Positions 33,048 through 42,370 of a DNA stretch of 64,000 bases are shown in pieces. Position numbers and translations under genes: made by a program. The first letter of the stretch is position 1. Each line of letters starts with the position of its first letter. The notes beneath the pieces were generated by a model. That model was not told the origin of the DNA and searched no databases. It was given only the letters and a program-made list of their open reading frames with translations. This stretch comes from Corylus avellana (taxonomy: Eukaryota; Streptophyta; Magnoliopsida; Fagales; Betulaceae). The DNA is taken from NCBI RefSeq assembly GCF_901000735.1, contig NC_081543.1, forward strand, positions 19,944,079-20,008,078. Direction: 5' to 3'.

Positions 33048-36000
33048 TCGGATGTCCCTGCTAATCTTCTCTGTATTACCCCAAAAAGACTAGTCAATTT
33101 GGAGCTTCCCTAGAATTCATTATAAAGCCCAGTTTCACCTAGTAATTAGGCAATGTGGGACTTAGCACCATGACTATCTCTATAAACCACCCACTTTATG
33201 TGGGCTTCTTCTCATCTTCTCAATATGGGACCGGGGTGTTACAAACTCCCCCTCTTAAACTCCTGACGTCCTCGTCAGGTCCACGTCATGCAATGCTCCA
33301 ATACCACATGACCTGGCATTACTAGGTGGCTTTGATACCATTTATAACGACCTAGGGAAAAGCGCTAGCCACATCTGCGCTATTACCCCAAAATGACTAG
33401 TCAATTTGGAGCTTCCCTAGAATTCATTATAAAGCCCAGTTTCACCTAGTAATTAGGCAATGTGGGACTTAGCACCATGACTATCTCTATAAATCACCCA
33501 CTTTATGTGGGTTTTTTCTCATCTTCTCAATATGGGACCGGGGTGTTACATTTGTGGACCTTAGAGGGTGACTATTTGGAGGAATATTTTTTTTTTGGAG
33601 AAGTAATCGTGATATCATAAAAAGTGTAAGGCGTCCTCAGGTACATAAGAAGTATACATGAGAAAACACTTAATTGGGAGGAATATTAGAAACGGTTGGG
33701 GACCTTTTTTCCATTTTTGTCTCTTACAAGCTTGGAGATAGTTCGTGCATTAGCTTTTGGCATAATGTGTGGTGCGGAGAAGAGGATCTTAAGTACTCAT
33801 TTTCGAAACTAGATTCTATAGCATGTAAGAAAGAGGCCTTGGTGCAAGAGTACTTGGATCTCTTCCATTGGAAGTCGAGCTTCATTAGGGCTGTCCAGTG
33901 TTGGGAACTGGAACCTCTTGACTGCTTTTTTGATCTATTATTACTTTTCGAAAACTCATCGGGGGAAGTTGATAGAATGTTGTGACACCAGCTAGCAGCC
34001 ACGGTTTCACAGTGAAGAGCTATTATAAAACCTTACAGTTAGGTGAGTGTTGTTCATTCCCTTGGAAAAGTTTGTGGAAGTTTAAGGTCCCTCTTATTGC
34101 TTTCTTCTTATGGATAGTAGCAAAGGGTAGTCCTCACAATTGGTAACCTCAGAAGGCGGGGTTTCTCTCTAGCTATAGTTGGTATTGCCTATGCAAAAAG
34201 AATGAGGAGACTATTAATCACCTTCTCATCCATTGTGAGTACGCTACTGATTTCTTGCACTTGATTAACTTATTTGGGGTTTCTTGAGCTATTTCATTGC
34301 TGGAAATTCCAAGAGTAGAGACATCCCAAAGAGGTAATTTGGAAAGTTATTCATGCTTTCTTAATGTGGAGCATTTCTCGGGAAAGGCATTGACGCCTCT
34401 TTGAGGACTACGAATCCAATGTGCTTTCTCAAAAATCATCTTTTCTTAGATCTCTTTTGTATTGGGCTGTTGTACATGTTCCTAACTTTTCCTTGGTAGA
34501 TTTGGTGGATCTATCTAATTAATGTTTTTCTTTTCTTTTCTTTTTTTTTTAAATTTTTAATTTTTTATTCTAAGAGGAGGAGAAGTGAGAGATTTGAACA
34601 AGTGACCTTCGATTCATGAGTCTGGTCTTAGTCGATTGAGTTACCCATTGGGGTCACTCAATTCCCTTCTAGTATATATAGATAAAAGTAATTGAGATAT
34701 CATTAAAAGTGTAAGGAGCGTTCATGTACACAGAAAGTATACAAGGGAAGCCACCTAACTAGTAGGGACAAAAAGAACAAAAAAATCATGGTAACTAATC
34801 ACCACAAGAGAAACATAAGTAGCTGTCCAAAGATACAAAGTGTTGAAAAATGAAGATTTAGTATCCTCCAAAGTCCTCTCGTAGTTCTGAAAACTTTTTT
34901 CATTCCATATACACCACAATAGGCACAAATGCACCATCTTCTACATGGTAACACTCGGAGTGCTGCTAGTAGTCCACCAACAAACGTATAAATCAATTAT
35001 TTGTCTAAGCATAACCCAAGACAACCCAAATAAATAAAATACAACCCAAAACTTGTATTTTATTTAATTTTTAAACATGATAGAAATAGGATTTATTACT
35101 TGAGTAGGTATACCATTTTCCTTTTTCAACACTTTTCCCTGTTTGTTTTTTGGGTTTCTCTCTCTCTCTCTCTCTCCACCTGGTGTGTGTGCATGTTTGT
35201 GTGTTTGATGGTCACTTAAATTTATACAATTGTATGCATTTATTTGTGGCATGAAAATTTTTTCTTACTTTTTTCCTTTTTATTTTATTTTATTTTATTT
35301 TTTTAAGATTTGAACCACTCATATCTTTGTATGCAGTCTTCTCTTTGTGATATGACATGCATGGTACTTAGCTTGGGCGTGCTTCTTCTCCTGCCTTGTG
35401 CCTAGATCCACTAGGCCTTGACAACTCAAATTGCAAAATTGGACCATTACCAACCGTACATAAGTCTAGAATGATTGGGAAACAAACAGGATGCTGATGT
35501 TTGTTTTGATTGATTCATGGGTTGGTTGTTACAACTTCTGAAATCCAGTCATGGACATATGTGTGTATACATATATAAATGTATATGTGTATAAGTCACG
35601 TTTCATGTATTGTGTATTCTTATACATAGTGATTGTGGAAAGTATTTATATCTTGCGAGGAAATATGTATTGGTTAGATACCATTACTACGCTGTTTTTT
35701 ACTGCTGATTTCTTAGTGGGTGCTAATGGTTGCGTCTTGAGGGTTTGTATTAGATGGCTGGCTTTGATCGGATGTTCATTACTGCTGATTTCTTAGTGGG
35801 TGCTAATGGTTGCGTCTTGAGGGTTTGTATTAGATGGCTGGCTTTGATCGGATGTTCATTGCTTATCCATAGTCAGGGGGTGCACTATGCTCTTCCCACG
35901 ATCGGAAGAAACTGGGATGGAAAGAGAAGATTGTGACAAGGGAATCTGACATTTTCTCTTTCCATTTTCTTACAATGTAGTGATGAAATACCCTTATTTC

Positions 36001-39000
36001 TATCCCTTTTCCTTCTTCCACCCACACCCCCACACCACACGCCCCTTTTTCCCTCCCCTTTCATTTCAACCAAAAAACTGTCAATTTTTGCTGAAGAATC
36101 ATTGAAGAGAAATCATTTAGGCTTATCATGTTCCTCTTGATGATTATGCATTGTATTGATAAAGTAGGGAACTTTTAATATCCATCATTTTCTAATGAGG
36201 TGTTTGGTTGTATGTGTCTTTTTATGAATAACAAGTGGCTGAATGATGCCTTCAATAAATGAAATTGAACCTTGCGTATTACAAACTTTGTTTTGTTTAG
36301 TTGTATTTGTTTCACTCGCCCTTTTCCCCTTGAACTGTGTGCATTAGTAGTTGTTTTAAATAATTAGTTATGTGAGTTTGAGTAAGAAATGTTGTTTTAA
36401 TTCAAGTGCAAGAATTTTCTACAATGGAACTAACTCTTCTGTCTTGACTTGCAGGGGGAGGATTTACAATCTCTGTCTGATATTGATGATCTTGCTAGTA
36501 CTTTCTCAAAGGTTAGATTACTGGATATTGATAATGATTATGCTGTCACAGAAGAGTGTAACTGCTTATTGTCTAAATTTGTGGGCCTATTGAATGTTTG
36601 TCTATTTATTTGGGAAAGATGAGTTTGAAATGCTCAGTGACAAATGTTGCCTCTGCCTGGAAATTAGTCTCAAAGGTTCCCAATTTTGCAAATTTTGTTT
36701 GAATATAGGAATGTCTGTCACGCCTCTTTGCAATTTGAGATACGCATTACCTTAATTTATTCTTCTCTTGCCAGTAATTCAACTAGTTGGTGGGATGCAT
36801 AATTTCTAGCTAAGCTTTCATCTGTGAGAGTAAAAATTGAGGAATTGGAAGGAATATTTCATTGAGAACTAAGGCAGATTCCTGCTGGAAATTTCTCATC
36901 TTTCTTGAACTCTAGTTTTGGTGATCATTATGCTTCTAATTTCCCTGAAGGAAGGAGAAAAGATTACACTATTAGGGTATCATGTCAAAGAGCTGCAATG
37001 CTATGTTTTTTTTTTTTTTTAATTTTTAATTTTTTTGTCTTTATTGGTTGTCTTATTCCACCAACACATCTAATGAATCACAACCTTTTTTAAGACTGGA
37101 ACTGATATTCCTAAATTTGCTATATATATCTTGGAAGGTTTGATCCAACTTCAATGGCATATCACTTTGTTTCCCCCATTACCTCCAGTTCCGGTGTGGT
37201 TATGAATATATAAATTAGAATGTTGAATATATATATATATATATATATAATAGCCGAACCTTCCTTAGAGTGGCCTAAAATTGCGACGTGGCGTGAACCT
37301 ATAATTTTTAGTGAGTGAACCGGTTTTTTATTATTATGAGATTTTATTTCAAAAATATTCCTAATATAAATTTCATTAAGTGACGTAATTTAATGTAAAA
37401 CAATGATCATATATATATATATAATAGCCAAACCTTCCTTAGAGTGGCCTAAAATTGCAACATGTGGCATGAACCTATAATATTTAGTGAGTGAACCGGT
37501 TTTTTATTATTATGAGATTTTATTTCAAAAATATTCCTAATATAATTTTCATTAAGTGGCGTAATAATGTAAAACAATTATGGTCTCACAATTTACTTCT
37601 CCCCAAAACTATAGGGAGACAATTTAAAATTTTTATACATAGTACATTAACTAGCCATCATCGGCCATAAAGGTATTGAATGCATTGATTCTAAAAAATT
37701 TCTATTCTTATGCATCACATCATAACCCTTAGATTTTCCACCTAAGCTTGAAAAATCATCTCACCACATTGCAAGAAGAAGATTTATTTAATTGCATTAA
37801 ATGTTAAATGAAATATTTTGTTTTATTTTTTATTTATAAAAAAATATTTTGTTTGTATTTTTTTTTTTTTTTTTGAATGTTCATAAATATATGGGTTTCA
37901 TCTTTTATTTGTTGAGATATAATAGGCATCACACCATCAATATTAGAAACTCTGAATAATTTTATATTAGTGATTTGATAATCAAAATTCAGGTTTTCTT
38001 CTTACTATTTTTTTCTTTATACTTTCTTTTTTCATTTTTGAACTTCTGATATAGGAACAAAGATTTTAACATGTTTTAATCTATAAGGATTAAACTAAAA
38101 TTAAGGGTCATGTTTTAATCCGATTGAATGTTTTATGAGATTTTGTTGTTTGTTTGTATGATTTCCTTGGATTTGTAACAGTTTTTGGAAGTGTTTTTCT
38201 TCTTTTGAAGGCAAAAATTTATTTGATTATTGTGAAGAAAAGTAATAGAAATGCTTTCGAAACACCAAAGAGATAATGAAGCATTGAACCTAATGTGAGG
38301 ATTTATTTATTTTATTTATTTTTATTGCATTACTGAATGATTTTTTATTTTGTATTCATAAAAAGAAGATTTTGTTTATTTTGCTTTTTTTTTTTTTTTG
38401 AACATAATTATACGAGTTTTATTTGTATTGAAATATAATAGGAATGACACCAACAATATCATAGATTTCTACTTATTTTTTATTAATGTTTTGATTATCA
38501 AAATCCAAGTTTTTTTTTTTTTTTTTTTTTTTTTAACTGTAAACTACACCTATGTAAAAAAATATTTAACATGTTTTAATTTATATCGATTAAACTAAAA
38601 TTAAGGATTTTATATTTTAATTCATTTCAATGTTTTTATGGATTTTTTTTTTGTTAATTTGTGATTTATTTGGATTTGCAAGCATTTTTTGGAAGTTTTT
38701 TCTGCTTTCTAAAGCAAAAGAAAGACAAATTTATTTGATTATTGTGCAGAAAAAAAAAGAGGCTTTCAAAACACCGAACAGATAATTAGCCATTAAACTT
38801 AATATGAGATTTATTTGATTACATTAAATGTTGAGTGGAAAATTTTGTTTTATTTATAATTAATTTTTTTTTATTTTTTATTTTTATTTATTTTTTATTT
38901 TTTATTTTTTTTTTCGAATGTTCAGAATTATGAATTTTATTTGTATTGAAATGTAATAGGTATTACACATTTACACTTACAATATAGAGCAGGAACTCTA

Positions 39001-41594
39001 TATGTTGGAAAGAGTATATTGGAAATGGCGATTTTGAAGGAAAAGAGGGTTGATTTATTCTTTTTTTTTTTACCCCACATTTGGTTTACTTGTTATCTAC
39101 TGATGGGATTTCTCTGTCTATACCTGGTTGGCTATTATGATTTGCATGATGATGATGGTGTTGGATTGTAATTAGATCTTACCCTATTTTGATTTATGAT
39201 TTGGGGTTCTTGTTGTATAATCCAAGTATCTGTTATTGTTTCAGTTGAACACGGTTGTTAGTGGACCAAGAAGCACTGGAGTTATTGGTGGTTTGGGATC
39301 CAGAGAAGGTGATCATAATAGATGCAGAACCTTATGTGTTAAACTCTGCTAAAATTTGAACATTTTATCAAACTTGAATTATCTCTCAAGATTTTATTTA
39401 TTTATTTATTTTATTGTGTATAAATGGCTGCCAGTTGAACTTTTCCTTCTATGTTACTTTTCTTCCAGGTTCATCTGCTGCTGAATGGGCATTAGGGGAG
39501 GATTTTCCTTACTGGTTGGATCCACATGGATTTGACTCTGAGAGCACTCAGGAAGGCAAACGGTGGTCATCACAGCCATCTGGTCGCCTTGCGGAATCAA
39601 AGCCTTTGTACAGAACGTCTTCATACCCTGAGCAGCAACAACAGCCTCATCACCAACACCACCAACCCTTCTCCAGTGAGCCAATTCTTGTGCCAAAATC
39701 TTTCACTTCATATCCTCCCTCTGGTGGCAGGTCTCCCTTGGGTTCACCAAATCATCACTCAGACCACCTGAATATCCCATATATTGCTGGTGGACCTGAG
39801 ATGGCGTTATCTTCACCAAATCTGTCTTCTTTCTCAAATTCTCGACCTCAGTTGGTTGGTTTGCATCAGGGTTCGAATTTTGGTGGGAATGTGCCTCAGT
39901 TTAGTCACAATGTCTCTGTTAGTAGCCGACCACCAAACCAATGGGTTAATCAGTCCAACTTCTATCCTGGAGATCATTCGAGTCTTGTCAACAATTTATT
40001 GCAACAACGGTTACCTCATCAGAATGGATTAATGCCGCCACAAGTGATGCCACAACCACAGCCGCAGCAGCATAGGCTACATCATCCTGTTCAGCCATCA
40101 TTTGGCCATATGTCGGGGTATCAATCGCAACTATTTAATCCCCATCTTTCTCCAGGGCCACCCTTGATGAGCAAGTTCGATATGCTAGGCCTTTCCGATA
40201 TGATGAGAGATCAAAGACCAAAATCAGCTCAGAAAGGGAGACTGAATCTCCGGTTTTCCCATCAGGGTTTCGATACCAGTAGCCACAAGAATGATAGCGG
40301 GTGGCCACAGTTTAGATCAAAGCATATGACATCTGATGAAATAGAGAGTATCCTTAGAATGCAGCTTGCTGCGACACATAGTAATGACCCGTATGTAGAT
40401 GACTATTATCACCAGGCTTGTCTTGCAAGAAAATCTGCTGGGGCAAAATTGAAACATCATTTCTGCCCGAATCAACTGAGGGATCTTCCTCCTCGAGCCC
40501 GTGCTAATGCTGAGCCACATGCTTTTCTCCAAGTTGATGCTCTTGGGAGGGTTCCATTTTCTTCAATTCGTAGGCCTCGCCCCCTTCTTGAAGTTGACCC
40601 TCCAAATCCTTCTGTTGCTGGCAGCAATGAACAAAAAGCTTTGGAGAAGCCTCTTGAACAAGAGCCAATGCTTGCAGCTAGAGTGGCAATCGAGGATGGT
40701 TTATGTCTTCTTCTTGATGTAGATGATATTGACCGTTTCTTACAGTTCAATCAGCTCCAAGATGGAGGGGCCCAGTTGAGACGGAGGCAGCAAGTCATGC
40801 TGGAAGGGTTGGCAACATCGCTTCAACTGGTTGACCCACTAGGCAAAAATGGCAACACAGTTGGGCTTGCTCATAAGGATGATTTGGTCTTCTTACGGTT
40901 GGTTTCTCTTCCCAAGGGCCGTAAGCTCCTTGCAAGGTATCTTCAGCTTCTCTTTCCTGGTGGCGAGCTCATGCGAATAGTTTGCATGGCAATTTTCCGT
41001 CATTTAAGGTTCTTATTTGGTGGCCTTCCCTCTGATTCAGCAGCAGCAGAAACGACAGATAATCTTGCAAGGGTTGTTTCACTGTGTGTCCGTGACATGG
41101 ACCTCAGTGCAATCAGTGCCTGTTTAGCAGCAGTAGTTTGTTCCTCAGAGCAGCCCCCACTTCGTCCTCTTGGAAGCTCAGCTGGAGATGGAGCTTCCCT
41201 GATTCTAAAATCTGTTCTTGAGCGGGCAACAGAGCTTTTAACTGATCCTCATGCTGCTAGCAACTATAACATAACTAATCGGTCGCTTTGGCAGGCCTCT
41301 TTTGATGAATTCTTTGGCCTTCTCACCAAGTACTGCATAAATAAATACGATAGTGTTATGCAATCCTTGCTTATGCAATCTCCACCAAATGTGGCTGCTA
41401 TTGGGTCAGATGCAGCCAGAGCTATTAGTAAGGAAATGCCAGTTGAGCTGTTACGTGCAAGTCTTCCTCACACTGATGACCTCCAAAAAAAGATGCTGTT
41501 GGATTTTGCACAGCGCTCTATGCCTATAGTTGGATTTAACAGCAACGGTGGGGGGAGTGCTGGTCGCATGAATTCCGAGTCAGTGCTGAGTTGA
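27920..41594 (+). CDS. PAT1: PAT1 homolog, activator of mRNA decapping (five exons)
   Basis: Exons 27920-28001, 28689-28825, 36455-36511, 39245-39308 and 39469-41594 join to 822 codons including TGA, giving 821 residues, about the usual plant size. PAT1 links deadenylation to decapping in cytoplasmic P-bodies, working with the LSM1-7 ring and DCP1/DCP2. An [10 protein letters not shown] motif lies at residues 29-38. A Pro/Gln/Ser-rich low-complexity part spans about 160-395. A conserved block ([19 protein letters not shown]) starts near 401, and the alpha-helical C-terminal domain runs from about 480 to the end. All introns have GT/AG borders. The start is the first ATG after an in-frame TAA and begins the conserved acidic N-terminus. 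SP dipeptides near 218 and 240 are candidate MAP-kinase sites, as Arabidopsis PAT1 is an MPK4 substrate. No frame damage is seen. Confidence 0.93.
28689..28825 (+). CDS. PAT1: PAT1 exon 2
   Basis: 137 bases after a GATGCAG acceptor. It encodes the conserved [20 protein letters not shown] stretch and an acidic run ending NIEE; the donor GTAATG is at 28826. The intron after it is 7.6 kb. Confidence 0.92.
29245..29366 (+). repeat. 54-bp tandem repeat, 2.3 copies, in intron 2
   Basis: Units start at 29245, 29299 and 29353 with AGGCACTGATGCA or AGGCACCGATGCA. The first two copies differ by two or three bases; the third breaks off after about 14 bases. The unit length is divisible by three, so frames read through it, but nothing suggests it is coding. 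Confidence 0.88.
30305..30367. repeat. (TC)n(TA)n compound microsatellite
   Basis: About 17 TC units followed by about 13 TA units directly before the LINE coding remnant. Probably variable in length. Confidence 0.85.
30373..31618 (+). pseudogene. LINE reverse transcriptase remnant
   Basis: Motifs: [14 protein letters not shown] (30430-30470), [14 protein letters not shown] (30809-30850), [10 protein letters not shown] followed by [16 protein letters not shown] (31068-31150), and the catalytic box at 31270-31281, which reads FADN where active enzymes have FADD. An oligo-T insertion at 30661-30682 and several stops destroy the frame. In a live LINE this enzyme primes cDNA at a nicked chromosomal target. 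Confidence 0.85.
31619..31837 (-). mobile_element. Cassandra LTR carrying 5S rRNA-like sequence
   Basis: Begins TGTAACGCCCC on the + strand. On the minus strand 31675-31746 matches the 3' two thirds of plant 5S rRNA, including the internal promoter blocks. Cassandra is the TRIM family with 5S sequence in its LTR. It sits in the LINE remnant; about 80 bases of LINE seem lost at the right border. At 31807-31855 the end of the LTR forms a 19-bp perfect inverted repeat with the bases that follow (GCACATCTCCATCCCCAGG and its complement). Confidence 0.8.
31857..32020 (+). pseudogene. LINE ORF2 segment after the RT domain
   Basis: Reads [19 protein letters not shown] and later [10 protein letters not shown], typical of plant L1 ORF2 downstream of RT. 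It is directly continued at 33551 (Gly-Pro after the Cys codon), which proves that 32021-33550 is an insertion. Confidence 0.8.
32021..32565 (+). mobile_element. TRIM, complete LTR-internal-LTR
   Basis: LTR 1 is 32021-32228 (208 bases), primer site TGGTATCAAAGCC 32231-32243 (one change from the initiator tRNA-Met site), purine tract AAGAGGGGGAGG before LTR 2 at 32328-32565. LTR 2 is 30 bases longer because CAGATGTGGCTAGCG is present three times (32501-32545). No ORF. Confidence 0.88.
32566..33076. other. Foreign filler between the inverted TRIMs
   Basis: 511 bases not related to the TRIM. It includes a T/C-rich tract (32827-32895), a stretch with CTATTTAAGG on the minus strand, and U6 snRNA-like sequence at its right end. 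No ORF of note; origin otherwise unknown. Confidence 0.6.
33013..33076 (-). pseudogene. U6 snRNA fragments (two partial copies)
   Basis: On the minus strand 33058 down to 33013 reads GGGACATCCGATAAAATTGG and on through the ACAGAGA box to TTAGCATGGCC, the 5' half of U6 snRNA after its 5' stem. Directly upstream (33076-33059) an 18-base piece ATACAGAGAAGATTAGCA repeats the ACAGAGA region. The 3' half, and the usual plant U6 promoter elements (USE and TATA), are missing, so this is not a gene. Confidence 0.85.
33077..33550 (-). mobile_element. TRIM, minus strand, one LTR truncated
   Basis: Right LTR 33343-33550 (208 bases), primer site on the minus strand at 33328-33340 (TGGTATCAAAGCC), purine tract near 33244-33256, left LTR 33077-33243 lacking its last 40 bases where the U6-like sequence begins. 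Same subfamily as 32021-32565, sharing even the primer-site change. Confidence 0.88.
33551..34530 (+). pseudogene. LINE ORF2 C-terminal region
   Basis: Reads [19 protein letters not shown] and [19 protein letters not shown] (33745-33945), then [28 protein letters not shown] (34190-34240: the C-x-H-x-C knuckle region) and a final FEDYES segment near 34400. This is the RVT zinc-binding domain and tail of plant L1 elements. Broken by an 88-bp insert at 33589-33676 and frameshifts. Confidence 0.8.
33589..33676 (-). mobile_element. 5'-truncated LINE 3' end with 11-bp TSD
   Basis: 88 bases: an oligo-A tail (minus strand, 33589-33596) preceded by a LINE 3' UTR piece that is also found at 34690-34755. 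GGAGGAATATT flanks both sides (33578-33588 and 33677-33687). Poly-A plus a duplication of this size are the marks of target-primed reverse transcription. Confidence 0.85.
34530..34665 (-). mobile_element. tRNA-derived SINE
   Basis: On the minus strand a Pol III A-box-like TAACTCAATCGACTAAGACC (34646-34627) and a B-box-like GGTCACTTGTTCAAATCTC (34607-34589) are about 40 bases apart, followed by an A-rich tail at 34565-34530. This layout is that of a tRNA-headed SINE; it is too divergent for a functional tRNA gene. Confidence 0.65.
34690..35000 (-). pseudogene. Second LINE, 3' end, antisense
   Basis: Minus-strand ORF with [19 protein letters not shown] and [20 protein letters not shown], the C-terminal tail of plant L1 ORF2, then the 3' UTR at 34690-34755. 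It is a 5'-truncated copy in the opposite direction to the LINE at 30373-34530. Confidence 0.75.
35701..35860 (+). repeat. Perfect 80-bp tandem duplication in intron 2
   Basis: 35701-35780 and 35781-35860 are identical. Perfect identity in a neutral intron suggests a recent duplication, or an assembly error. Confidence 0.92.
36455..36511 (+). CDS. PAT1: PAT1 exon 3 (57 bases)
   Basis: After a TTGCAG acceptor it encodes 19 residues [19 protein letters not shown], then GT at 36512. Phase zero at both ends, so skipping would remove 19 residues without a frameshift. Confidence 0.9.
37226..37584 (+). repeat. Tandem duplication of about 178 bp in intron 3
   Basis: Each copy begins with (AT)n and then TAATAGCC(G/A)AACCTTCC and ends GTAAAACAAT. 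Copy 1 is about 37226-37408 and copy 2 37409-37584, a few per cent apart. The (AT)n at each start may have served in slippage or in insertion at TA. Confidence 0.85.
37780..38960 (+). repeat. Degenerate tandem repeat of about 515-525 bp in intron 3
   Basis: Matching points GAATGTTCATAA (37875), GAACATAATTATA (38399) and GAATGTTCAGAATT (38915) lie 524 and 516 bases apart. Shared blocks include TAACATGTTTTAAT, GATTAAACTAAAATTAAGG and TTATTTGATTATTGTG. About 2.3 copies, well diverged, so this is old. Confidence 0.7.
39245..39308 (+). CDS. PAT1: PAT1 exon 4 (64 bases)
   Basis: After a GTTTCAG acceptor it encodes [21 protein letters not shown] and the first base of a Gly codon; donor GT at 39309. 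Skipping exon 4 would change the frame. Confidence 0.9.
39469..41594 (+). CDS. PAT1: PAT1 exon 5 (main exon)
   Basis: After a CTTCCAG acceptor it opens with [18 protein letters not shown] and runs 708 codons to TGA. It holds the Pro/Gln-rich middle part, the block from [13 protein letters not shown] at about 40335, the LEVDPPNPS linker (40590) and the C-terminal helical domain including LLPLFPGG-like [10 protein letters not shown] (40945-40975). An ATG at 39414 upstream is in intron 4 and would lack the conserved N-terminus. Confidence 0.95.
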
Positions 41595-42370
41595 TAAACT
41601 GCTTGGATATCTAGTTAGAGTCAATGGGTGACTGAATCTTTGGAAAAAAAAAGAAAAAAAAGAAAAGAAAGTCAAGATATGCATCATGAGACCAATAAGT
41701 ATGCAACAAGATTTTTCACATGGCGGAAGTGGAAGCATGAAGAGCATCTGCATAGTCCACATGTTTGGTTGTTTTAGCGCTATAATATAAGCACGGTTTG
41801 GTATATTTATGTCTCAAGTCTCTGCTATTATTTTCTCACGCACAGTTTTATTTTGTGTTGTTATATTGGTGCTTATTTTGAGGCTCTGTTGTGGTGGTGG
41901 TAGAGTTGTAGGAAGTTAGTATGTACAGGGTTAGGTACAAGTTGATGTACCCCATGCTTCCTTTACTATTAAACAAAGGACGTGGGGGTTGGTTTTATGT
42001 TCACATCAACATGTAAACAGGGTGCACGCTATTCCTTACTGGAAATGGATGGGGCTGGGAGTGTATGGAATCCGTCAGTGAGTCACCTGTTGATTATTAC
42101 ATCATTTCTCAACTGAAGACTTGCCTGTGACAATGGATGACTGTTTGGTTAGCGGATGTTTCTGCATAAATGACAGAGGCATGTAATAGTGTTTCTTTGT
42201 GTTGGTCTTCAAACTTGTTCCATATATTGTTCGTTCTACTGTGTTTTCTTTAGTATTCTCTCAAAAGTTGTGTATATTGTTATAGACTGATTTCTCATCC
42301 GTCTCCCATTGTTAAGGGTGAGCCGCTTTAGTTGCGGCTTGTGTTTTGCACTTTACTCAATAAGCTGCTT
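41595..42370 (+). other. Putative PAT1 3' UTR
   Basis: Non-coding sequence after the stop, with a purine-rich A run (41642-41670) and T-rich parts. AATAAG-type signals are at 41694 and 42359. The site of cleavage is not determined. No repeat was recognised in it. Confidence 0.45.

Larger units (their letters stand above)
32021..33550. mobile_element. Composite of two inverted TRIMs with perfect TSD TTTGT
   Basis: The unit begins TGTAACACCCC and ends GGGGTGTTACA, and TTTGT stands at 32016-32020 and 33551-33555. The left part is a full + strand TRIM (32021-32565), the right part a minus-strand TRIM (33077-33550), and 511 bases of other DNA lie between. The LINE frame rejoins exactly across it. 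Both ends are U3 ends of LTRs, as in the element at 16446-17072. Confidence 0.85.
30373..34530 (+). mobile_element. L1-type LINE remnant in PAT1 intron 2, sense orientation
   Basis: Pieces of ORF2 read in order: pre-RT and RT (30373-31618), post-RT (31857-32020), and the C-terminal zinc-knuckle region (33551-34500). They are interrupted by a Cassandra LTR, a TRIM composite and an 88-bp LINE end. The 5' part (endonuclease, ORF1) is missing, as expected after incomplete reverse transcription. There are many stops and frameshifts. The same strand as the gene. Confidence 0.85.
28826..36454 (+). other. PAT1 intron 2, 7.6 kb, filled with retroelements
   Basis: GT at 28826-28827, AG at 36453-36454. 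It contains a 54-bp tandem repeat, an L1-type LINE with nested Cassandra and TRIM units, a SINE, a reversed LINE end and an 80-bp perfect duplication, each listed separately. The rest (29370-30300, 35000-35700, 35870-36450) is AT-rich intron without recognisable content. Confidence 0.85.
36512..39244 (+). other. PAT1 intron 3, 2.7 kb, AT-rich with internal duplications
   Basis: GT at 36512, AG at 39243-39244. Two duplication blocks are listed separately (37226-37584 and 37780-38960). Bases 36550-37200 have no recognisable element. Confidence 0.85.

Noticed and set aside
33013..33058. Functional U6 snRNA gene on the minus strand
   Set aside because: The 3' half of U6 and the upstream promoter elements are missing and the fragment abuts a truncated LTR.
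35885..36073. Gly/Arg/Lys-rich minus-strand ORF
   Set aside because: A translation of a pyrimidine-rich intron stretch; no conserved features.
39414..39468. ATG at 39414 as the start of the PAT1 protein
   Set aside because: It lies in intron 4; the preceding four exons splice in frame and give the conserved N-terminus.
40317..40750. Minus-strand and shifted ORFs within PAT1 exon 5
   Set aside because: Shadows of the real reading frame; no independent support.
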